Part shown: positions 6,714 through 11,399 of the stretch, in pieces
How positions within the stretch are numbered: the first letter of the stretch is position 1
Layout: each line of letters starts with the position of its first letter
Origin: AC-32 sp049644305
GTDB lineage: Bacteria > Actinomycetota > Thermoleophilia > Gaiellales > Gaiellaceae
Assembly: GCA_049644305.1 (NCBI GenBank)
Contig: JBARRQ010000077.1
Location: 1-11,399 of the forward strand
Reading direction: 5' to 3'
DNA length: 11,399 bases
Notes under the pieces: generated by a model
What the model was told of the DNA's origin: nothing
Seen by the model: the letters and a program-made list of their open reading frames with translations, nothing else
The model's database searches: none
Program-made: the position numbers and the translations under genes

Positions 6714-7481
6714 TCAGCGGTGAGCTGCCCGATAGCGGGCGGGTGTCATCCCGAACTGCTTCTTGAACGCACGTGTGAAGTGACTCTGGTCGACGAAGCC
6801 GGCCTCGATCGCCAAGGAGACGAGCCGAGTATCGGAGCGGACGAGCTCGACGGCCGCCCACTCCAGACGGAGGCGCCGAGCGCAGCCGCCGATGCTCTCT
6901 CGGTAGTGGCTCCGGAAGGAGCGTGCGAGATGAGCGGGATGTACACCGACGTGGGCAGCGACCTGCGCGGCCGTGGGCATCTCGCGAAATCGCTCGTGTA
7001 GCAACTCGTACGCCTCCTCTAGCCATCGCTCCGGTCGCCGAGGAACGGGCCCGCGAGCCGCCGCCGCAGCGAGCTCGAGTGCAAGCCCTTCAACGGCCAG
7101 CGAGCTAAAGGCGTCGTCGAGATCCAGCTCACGAGCGATGCGAAGCGCCACGAACATCGCGCCCCAGTCCGCGAAGCAGGAGACCGACTCCACACCATCG
7201 TCGGACTCGACGACCACGATGTTCGCGCCCTCACGGCCGAAGAGATCCTCGTGGGACTCCTCTGCAGGCATCGACACGAGCGTCCCAACTCCCGCATCTG
7301 CCGCCAGGCGAGTGAAACGCTTGCTCACCAGGCCCTCGACTATCACGGCGACGCATGCTCGTGGGTGCGCGTGCCAGCCGAGACGCCGCCCGCCCGCAAA
7401 GGTGACTTGGCTCACGTCGAAGGGCCCGGCGCGAAGTCCACGCCGACTCGACGTGCCGGCGTTGATTCCGATCGACGACAT
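6714..7481 (-). CDS. AraC-family transcriptional regulator
   Basis: The protein is 255 aa from ATG 7481, with AAGGA six bases upstream. The N-terminal half (about 20-100) looks like the cupin-type sensor domain of this family: GWHAHPRACVAVIVEG and a later MPAEESHEDLFG strand-turn rich in His and acidic residues. The C-terminal half (about 150-255) holds the double helix-turn-helix. The first begins MPTAAQVAAHVGVHPAHLARSF. The second is the AraC signature, IEAGFVDQSHFTRAFKKQFGMTPARYR (about 225-251). Length and domain order are normal for the family. The ligand is unknown. The closest candidate target is the secreted protein gene 82 bp downstream; autoregulation is also possible. Confidence 0.92.
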   Translation of the reverse strand: MSSIGINAGTSSRRGLRAGPFDVSQVTFAGGRRLGWHAHPRACVAVIVEGLVSKRFTRLAADAGVGTLVSMPAEESHEDLFGREGANIVVVESDDGVESVSCFADWGAMFVALRIARELDLDDAFSSLAVEGLALELAAAAARGPVPRRPERWLEEAYELLHERFREMPTAAQVAAHVGVHPAHLARSFRSHYRESIGGCARRLRLEWAAVELVRSDTRLVSLAIEAGFVDQSHFTRAFKKQFGMTPARYRAAHR

Positions 7482-7599
7482 CTCGATTCCTTAGACGAGG
7501 CGCTTCATAGCTAGTTGCACCCTGGCTGAGCTTAGGCTTTCCTAGGACCTGCAGCTGCTGCGAACCTCGCGCGCGCCTGACCCTGCCCGGACACACCGT

Positions 7600-7699
7600 G
7601 TCCACCCTTCGCGGCGTTTTCCGCGCACTCTCCTCCTAACCCCCCATCGGGTTATCGGGTAGGGAGGAGAGGGGCCGGGAAACGCCGCGAAGGGTGGAG
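7600..7699. repeat. Dispersed repeat copy B: near-complete 98-bp palindrome
   Basis: The terminal arms TCCACCCTTCGCGGCGTTT (7601-7619) and AAACGCCGCGAAGGGTGGA (7680-7698) are perfect 19-bp complements. The inner segments CTCTCCTCC (7629-7637) and GGAGGAGAG (7664-7672) pair as well, around a centre ATCGGGTTATCGGGT. As RNA or single-stranded DNA it would fold into one long hairpin. The left half matches copy D over 60 ungapped columns with 12 mismatches. The right half, reversed, matches D at 38 of 43 columns. Confidence 0.85.
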
Positions 7700-7758
7700 A
7701 TCTTTGAATCGACCACGACGAAGGAGCAGGTCGCTTAGCCAAGAACCCAGCGGTACCC

Positions 7759-8178
7759 GTGGACGCTGCAGAAACGGCAGTTGAGAAGCTCGAGGCCCTG
7801 GGAGTTGGCGGAATCCTTTGGCGACTTGCCCGTGATGGCCAGCTCATCGACGTGCGTTGCGAGATGCCCCAGTGCTACTGCTTCCGGGGTCGTAGGCACT
7901 TCGAGCAAATATCGCCGGGTGCCGATTGGATGCCCACGGCCGACCATTATCCGAGGCTCAAGATGCACGGAGGTCGTCTGACCCCCGACAACGTCCGGCT
8001 CGCCCATCGGGTCTGCAACCAACGTGACTACCTATGGCGGGTGAGGATCAACGCGATGCTCGGGAAGCGGATGTCGCTGGAGGAGATCGCCGAGAAGCTG
8101 AACGCGGAGAAGACCCCAACGATCCACGGCACGAACAGATGGACAGCTGCATCGGTTCGGAAGGCATTCGTTTCCTAG
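7759..8178 (+). CDS. HNH-type endonuclease domain protein with recombinase-like C-terminal segment
   Basis: The protein is 139 aa from GTG 7759, the only standard start between the in-frame stop at 7705 and the conserved region. No good ribosome-binding site precedes it (GAAGGAG lies about 32 bases upstream). Residues 34-41 carry CEMPQCYC. Residues 60-91 carry the HNH-like core: TADHYPRLKMHGG, then N78, then LAHRVCNQRDY with H83, C86 and N87. This matches the D-H...N...H arrangement of metal-dependent HNH nucleases. Residues 105-137 (MSLEEIAEKLNAEKTPTIHGTNRWTAASVRKAF) look like the LN-x-x-x-x-T-x-x-G-x-x-W-T-x-x-x-VR segment of the serine-recombinase 'Recombinase' domain, here without a resolvase catalytic domain. 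It lies between repeat copies B and C. Function is unknown; a DNA-targeting or homing-like role is inference. Confidence 0.75.
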   Translation: MDAAETAVEKLEALGVGGILWRLARDGQLIDVRCEMPQCYCFRGRRHFEQISPGADWMPTADHYPRLKMHGGRLTPDNVRLAHRVCNQRDYLWRVRINAMLGKRMSLEEIAEKLNAEKTPTIHGTNRWTAASVRKAFVS

Positions 8179-8240
8179 GAGCGGCGCAGTCCGCCTGGGT
8201 CCAAGGGGTTGACAAAGTTGCCCGAGCACCACGAGGCCCA

Positions 8241-8258
8241 TTGCCGCGAAAGGTGGAC
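8241..8258 (-). repeat. Dispersed repeat terminal motif, copy C1
   Basis: TTGCCGCGAAAGGTGGAC is the terminal arm of the repeat family in the same orientation as C2, A and the right arm of B. The inner part of the repeat is not recognisable here. Confidence 0.55.
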
Positions 8259-8287
8259 AATCCGCGTACTAACGCTGGATTTAAACT

Positions 8288-8307
8288 CGCCGGCTGCGGT
8301 GCCGGCG
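8288..8307. terminator. Hairpin in the convergent interval between the HNH and AlbA_2 genes
   Basis: A perfect 7-bp stem (CGCCGGC 8288-8294, GCCGGCG 8301-8307) has a 6-nt loop. On the minus strand it is followed by GAGTTTAAAT, a weak T tract that suits termination of the leftward transcript if it reads past 8365. On the plus strand a C/T-rich run follows. The site lies between two convergent genes. Confidence 0.4.
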
Positions 8308-8331
8308 CCCCCCTTCTCCCCCTAATGGCAC

Positions 8332-8350
8332 AAACGTCGCGAAGGTGGAC
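8332..8350 (-). repeat. Dispersed repeat terminal motif, copy C2
   Basis: AAACGTCGCGAAGGTGGAC differs by two changes from the arm of copy B. It ends 14 bases before the stop codon of the AlbA_2-type gene and is followed by ATCAGG. Confidence 0.65.
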
Positions 8351-8364
8351 ATCAGGCTGAGGCG

Positions 8365-9951
8365 TCACTCTGTGGCGTGCTTGCTCAGGAAATCGCCGAC
8401 CGGGGTCCGATTCCAGCCCGAAAAGCCGTCGTAGCGGATGCCTTCCTTGTAGGCCGCCTCGCCTACCTTTTGGAGCGCCACGGCGAGGTCGCTGTCGTCG
8501 TGGTCGCGGAAGATCGCTTGGCGCACGGCCTGGTCGCTGACTAGGCGGTCAGCGACGGGTTGGATGCGCTCCTGTCGGAAGCGCGCCCAGTTCGCATAGA
8601 AGACCGAGCTGTCGACGCTACCGGCGCCGTCGATCGCGGCGAGGTTCGCGAGGAAGTCGAACTGTGCGAGGCTCGTGAGGATCGCGTCCTGGTCGTTAGT
8701 GTCCGGGCGCAAGCTCGGCTCGCGCTCGACGACCTGGGCGGCGAGGGTGAGCAGGCTGACCTCGACCTTCTGGCCGCCGTCGCGCTCCTGTGTGAACCGC
8801 TGGGCGCGCGAGGCAATCGTCAGGCCGTGCCGGAGCCAGTTCTTCCAGTAGTCGTCAAGGCGGTCGGGACACTGCAGCGTCAGCTGACGCACTACCTCCC
8901 ATCTCCGCAGTCGGACAGCGAGTGCGCCGAGCGCATAGATCCGCTCGAGCACTTCGAGGAACACGCGCGGAGCCTTTCCCTTCGGGTTGATGACGGTGCT
9001 CATTCCGAAGGCGCGGTCGTCGTGCGGACCGAGCGGCAACGAATAGATCTGCGTGAACAAGCCGATCACACGATTTAGCAGGTCCACCTGCTCGTACTCG
9101 AGGCCGACGGTGGCGATCGCGGCGAGCTTGTCGAGCAGTTCGGCGAGCTCGGTCTCGATCTCGTTGCGCTCGATCGCGAACATCGCACGCGGCCGCGTGT
9201 CGTTCAGCAGGTGCAGCACGGCGACGAGGTCATTCGCGCGAACGAGCTCGAGCACACCGACTCGGAGTTCGTCGGCGGAGAGGCCGAAATTCATCGTGCC
9301 CAGCGGCGCCTTTGCTAGCTCACGTCCCGCGTACCCGGCTTCAATCTCCTCGCGCTCGCGCTCGCGCAGCTCCTGCTGCTCTTCCATCCACTCCGCCTTC
9401 ACGGCCGCCACACGACGGGCGATCACCTCGCGCAACCCCTGCTGCGAGATTCGGACGCTGCGCGTGCCGTCGCGCCAGAAAATCTCGCCCTCGCGGAACA
9501 CGACCTTCATCTCACCCTTCTTGCCGCCTGGCTTTGGGTACTGGCCCACTCCCTTGAAGACCGCGCAGCCCTCCGGGTGTGGCGCGATAAAGAGGATTAC
9601 GACCGTGTGACCCTTCCACTCGGTAACGCGCGATTGGATCGTGAGCGGCTCCGGCAGGAACTGTGCCAGCTGAGGCACGAGGTTCGCCGAGTCGAAGAGC
9701 TGGGCGTTGCAGTCGTCCATCTCCCCGTTCGGCTTCCCATGCCCGTCGACGCCGCCGATGATGTAGCCGCCAGACACCTGGAACGCGCCGACGTCCTTCG
9801 CGAGCTCGACGAGACCGGCCTTGCCCGTCAGGTCGATGACCTCCTTGAAGTCGAGCATCGGGTGCTCCGTCTGCAGGTCGAGCAACTCGGCAAGCTTCTC
9901 GTCGGTCACACGACCGTCGAGCACAAGCAGCTTGTTTCCCGACGCCGTCAC
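8365..9951 (-). CDS. Schlafen-like AlbA_2 domain protein, putative nuclease or DNA/RNA-binding protein
   Basis: The protein is 528 aa from GTG 9951; an in-frame stop lies four codons upstream (9961-9963). No clear ribosome-binding site precedes it, and GTG at codon 10 or 15 is an alternative. Residues about 15-170 match the AlbA_2 (Schlafen AlbA) fold: LQTEHPMLDFKEVID, VELAKDVGAFQVSGGYIIGGVDGHGKPNG, a strand block VVILFIAPH, and the closing VVFREGEIFWRDGTRSVRIS. E29, D34 and K36 reproduce the E-x4-(E/D)-x-K spacing of Schlafen nucleases. A charged helix (about 175-210, EEQQELREREREEIEAG) leads to a long helical C-terminal region (220-528) that I do not recognise. AlbA_2 proteins often sit in accessory regions and some act in phage defence; that role is inferred from family and setting only. 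Confidence 0.8.
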   Translation of the reverse strand: MTASGNKLLVLDGRVTDEKLAELLDLQTEHPMLDFKEVIDLTGKAGLVELAKDVGAFQVSGGYIIGGVDGHGKPNGEMDDCNAQLFDSANLVPQLAQFLPEPLTIQSRVTEWKGHTVVILFIAPHPEGCAVFKGVGQYPKPGGKKGEMKVVFREGEIFWRDGTRSVRISQQGLREVIARRVAAVKAEWMEEQQELREREREEIEAGYAGRELAKAPLGTMNFGLSADELRVGVLELVRANDLVAVLHLLNDTRPRAMFAIERNEIETELAELLDKLAAIATVGLEYEQVDLLNRVIGLFTQIYSLPLGPHDDRAFGMSTVINPKGKAPRVFLEVLERIYALGALAVRLRRWEVVRQLTLQCPDRLDDYWKNWLRHGLTIASRAQRFTQERDGGQKVEVSLLTLAAQVVEREPSLRPDTNDQDAILTSLAQFDFLANLAAIDGAGSVDSSVFYANWARFRQERIQPVADRLVSDQAVRQAIFRDHDDSDLAVALQKVGEAAYKEGIRYDGFSGWNRTPVGDFLSKHATE

Positions 9952-10020
9952 GCTGAGAACTTAGCCCGAACTGTCGTTCACTCGTTCGCTCCAGGGCGAA
10001 GGGTGTCGATACCTAAGGCA

Positions 10021-10080
10021 GGCCGAGGCGTCGCCGGGAAGCGTCCGCGCGCGCCGGAGGTTCGACCCAGCGCCTCGGCC
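10021..10080. repeat. 10-bp inverted repeat around a G+C-rich loop
   Basis: GGCCGAGGCG (10021-10030) is perfectly complementary to CGCCTCGGCC (10071-10080). The 40-nt interior is itself G+C-rich with short self-complementary parts (TCCG...CGGA). It lies between the stop of the small ORF (10102) and the start of the AlbA_2 gene (9951), both leftward. It may act as a terminator or as a structured leader of the AlbA_2 transcript; no U-tract follows. Confidence 0.5.
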
Positions 10081-10101
10081 CGGCCGATCTAGTGCCGCAG
10101 C

Positions 10102-10314
10102 CTATGCGGCGTCCACCGGCAGATAGCGCAGTCGGTCGAACGTCGTAAGCGGCTCGTAGAAGAACTGTCTGCTAACGAGCACGTAGAACTTCAGCACGCG
10201 TGACCCGAAAATCGGGAACGTTCCCTCGCCGGGATAGTCGTCGATCTCCTTACAGGCCCGATAGATCGCCACGGGATCGAAGCGGAATAGCCGTTGCAGA
10301 TCGGCTCTATTCAC
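10102..10314 (-). CDS. Hypothetical protein, probably 5'-truncated remnant
   Basis: This short frame gives 70 aa from GTG 10314, and I do not recognise it. It reads MNRADLQRLFRFDPVAIYRA, then a segment with FPIFGSRVLKFYVLVSRQFF, and has no signal peptide. The same frame stays open upstream to a stop at 10399-10401 and still looks protein-like (FKEKSWKLDGREVVCLLLKV), but it contains no ATG, GTG or TTG. Its upstream end coincides with the outer edge of repeat copy D (GTGGACA at 10391-10397 on the minus strand). The simplest reading is that a longer gene lost its 5' end at the repeat junction. Expression from GTG 10314 cannot be excluded. It shares strand with the AlbA_2 gene, 150 bp apart. Confidence 0.45.
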   Translation of the reverse strand: MNRADLQRLFRFDPVAIYRACKEIDDYPGEGTFPIFGSRVLKFYVLVSRQFFYEPLTTFDRLRYLPVDAA

Positions 10315-10390
10315 ACCCCGAGTGTCGCTGACCTTTAGAAGCAGGCATACGACCTCGCGCCCATCGAGCTTCCAGGACTTTTCCTTAAAT

Positions 10391-10450
10391 GTCCACGCTT
10401 AGCGGCGTTTCGCGGCCCCTCTCCTCCATACCCCCCATCTGGTTATCCTG
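10391..10450 (+). repeat. Dispersed repeat copy D (half element) beside tRNA-Glu
   Basis: The terminal arm GTCCACGCTTAGCGGCGTTT is followed by CCTCTCCTCC and the centre CCCCCCATCTGGTTATC. It matches the left half of copy B without gaps (12 mismatches in 60). The second arm is absent: the sequence passes directly into the tRNA gene, which begins 10 bp after the centre. Confidence 0.8.
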
Positions 10451-10459
10451 ATGCGACGC

Positions 10460-10532
10460 GCCCCCGTCGACTAGCGGCCTAGGTCACGGCCCTTTCAAGG
10501 CCGTAGCACGGGTTCGAATCCCGTCGGGGGCA
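10460..10532 (+). tRNA. tRNA-Glu (anticodon TTC)
   Basis: This is a complete 73-nt cloverleaf. The acceptor stem is GCCCCCG (10460-10466) with CGGGGGC (10525-10531) and discriminator A at 10532. The D arm contains GACTAGCGGCCTAGGTC. The anticodon stem CGGCC/GGCCG encloses loop CTTTCAA, giving anticodon TTC. The T arm is ACGGG-TTCGAAT-CCCGT. The 3' CCA is not encoded. The layout matches bacterial tRNA-Glu. Confidence 0.96.
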
Positions 10533-10533
10533 C

Positions 10534-10538
10534 TTTTT
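10534..10538 (+). terminator. T5 run after tRNA-Glu
   Basis: A run of five T residues starts two bases after the tRNA 3' end, in a G+C-rich context. It may help end the tRNA transcript. Confidence 0.35.
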
Positions 10539-10539
10539 G

Positions 10540-10683
10540 TCAATACCCATATTCCCTGCGACTCATCAGGGGTTCGTTTTGAAATGAGGTTACGTGGGGA
10601 TTGCCTCCTCAGGCCTGAGATTTCGTTCGTCCCGGCGAAAGGCTGCGGCAGCGGGACACAAGATCACACAAGGGGGAGGAAGA
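10540..10683 (+). promoter_or_regulatory. Upstream/leader region of the Q/N-rich secreted gene
   Basis: It contains a perfect 12-bp palindrome CTCAGGCCTGAG (10608-10619), which could be an operator. It also has a hairpin GTCCCG/CGGGAC (10629-10634 with 10652-10657), and a strong ribosome-binding site GGGGGAGGA (10672-10680) three bases before ATG 10684. No riboswitch class I know fits. I could not place a convincing promoter. Confidence 0.35.
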
Positions 10684-11399
10684 ATGGTGCGCAAAGCAAT
10701 ACGTGCGGTCGTCCTAGCCGCAGTCTTGGCGTTGCCGCTGCTGCTGGTATCGGGCGGAGCGGGAGCCGGGACGACGCCGGGGATCGACCTCTCGAGCCCG
10801 GCGGCGATCACGAGCTACCTGACGTCGATCGGCGTCGATCCGGCGACAGTGACCTGGCAGTCAGGTCTAAACAACTACGCCGGGCCGAACTGTCCGGGAG
10901 TCGGGTGGAACTGCACAACTTCGACGAAGGTCGTCCAGATGTCGGATCCAGGCGGCCAGAACAAGTTCGAGTGCCAGCCCGCCTCTACCGGAACAGACGC
11001 GTCCACGAATACGTGCGTGATCATGCAGTCGGGCGAGAACAACAAGGCCCGCTGCAAGATCCGCGACACGGCGGACGCCTCGACCGAGACATGCCAGATC
11101 GGGCAGCAGGGCAACCGAAACTCGGCCGACGTCGACATGACCATCGACTCGGGCGGGGGTCCGACGCAGACAGCGAGCCAGGATGCCGAGGTCAAGCAGA
11201 ACGCGACCGAGCGGAATCAGGTGCAGGTCGACCAGACGGTCGATCAAGCTACCTCGACGGGTGATCCGCAGAGCCAGGACGGCTACCAGCTCGCCAACGT
11301 CAACCAGGTCGTGACCGGCAGCGACAACTTCTCGCACGTGCACCAGTCGCTCGACCAGGACGAATCAGGCAACGCAGGGACTCAGACGCAGAACACGGC
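10684..11399 (+). CDS. Secreted Gln/Asn-rich repeat protein, faintly curlin-like (3' end outside window)
   Basis: The frame runs open from ATG 10684 to the window edge: 238 complete codons without a stop, preceded by a near-ideal ribosome-binding site. The N-terminus is a Sec signal peptide (MVRKAIRAVVLAAVLALPLL, cleavage near GAGA at 25-28). After a spacer (about 30-80) comes a region rich in Gln, Asn, Asp, Thr and Ser. Units at 107 (STNTCVIMQSGENNKARC) and 133 (STETCQIGQQGNRNSADV) are 26 residues apart and share the form C-x3-Q-x-G-x2-N-x-A. Later segments (NVNQVVTGSDNFSHVHQ) keep a looser Q/G/N spacing. This recalls the Q-x-G-x-x-N-x-A/S pattern of curlin repeats, which form extracellular amyloid, but cysteines at 97, 111, 124 and 137 are unlike classical curlins. 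The full length and any anchor are outside the window. Confidence 0.8.
   Translation, partial: MVRKAIRAVVLAAVLALPLLLVSGGAGAGTTPGIDLSSPAAITSYLTSIGVDPATVTWQSGLNNYAGPNCPGVGWNCTTSTKVVQMSDPGGQNKFECQPASTGTDASTNTCVIMQSGENNKARCKIRDTADASTETCQIGQQGNRNSADVDMTIDSGGGPTQTASQDAEVKQNATERNQVQVDQTVDQATSTGDPQSQDGYQLANVNQVVTGSDNFSHVHQSLDQDESGNAGTQTQNT

Noticed and set aside
9577..10092. 171-aa plus-strand frame over the AlbA_2 start region
   Set aside because: It is mostly antisense to the AlbA_2 gene, and its translation resembles no family.
10510..10532. Integrative-element attachment site at the tRNA-Glu 3' end
   Set aside because: I found no second copy of the tRNA 3' end in the window and no integrase gene.
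10540..10683. Possible riboswitch (c-di-GMP-I or similar) in the leader of the Q/N-rich gene
   Set aside because: A hairpin and GGCGAAAGG are present, but the conserved core motifs of c-di-GMP-I and c-di-AMP riboswitches are missing.

Overview
This is a high-GC window with actinobacterial features: GTG starts, long G+C-rich shadow frames, a SigA/RpoD-type sigma factor, and many secreted beta-propeller or CHRD proteins. The gene mix would suit a soil Actinomycetota, perhaps class Thermoleophilia (Gaiellales/Solirubrobacterales). That placement is inference from gene style, not from a marker alignment.

Layout. The left edge (2-871) carries the 3' part of a sigma-70 gene that ends in a strong hairpin over its stop codon. 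Next is a divergent pair of secreted proteins: a CHRD-domain protein (minus, 1056-1514) and a large sialidase-like Asp-box protein with a poly-proline linker and C-terminal jelly-roll domain (plus, 1626-3524). The gap 3525-4047 holds a 123-bp internally deleted IS3-family-like element with perfect 21-bp inverted ends, then the first copy (A) of a dispersed repeat. After it come a SnoaL-like/ester-cyclase protein (minus, 4048-4500), a 387-bp stretch with nothing recognisable, a secreted seven-unit RCC1-like propeller (plus, 4888-5937), a small secreted protein of unknown function (minus, 6119-6631) and an AraC-family regulator (minus, 6714-7481).

The region 7600-10450 looks like accessory DNA. 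Five further copies of the repeat (consensus end GTCCACCCTTCGCGGCGTTT) surround three genes: an HNH protein with a serine-recombinase-like C-terminal segment (7759-8178), a 528-aa Schlafen/AlbA_2-type protein (minus, 8365-9951) and a short, probably 5'-truncated ORF (minus, 10102-10314). One repeat copy (B) is a nearly complete 98-bp palindrome. Another (D) is a half copy lying between the truncated ORF and a tRNA-Glu(TTC) gene at 10460-10532. The right edge holds the start of a secreted, Gln/Asn-rich, Cys-bearing repeat protein with a faint resemblance to curlin-type repeats; it runs off the window.

How the parts fit. Two themes stand out. One is an extracytoplasmic set (CHRD, Asp-box/CBM, RCC1-like, a small secreted protein, a Q/N-rich protein), with no obvious shared operon. 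The other is a tRNA-proximal set of accessory genes punctuated by the dispersed palindromic repeat and a dead IS3-like relic. The most novel signals are the repeat family with its HNH/recombinase-like neighbour, the two-cysteine-per-blade RCC1 protein and the Q/N-rich secreted protein.
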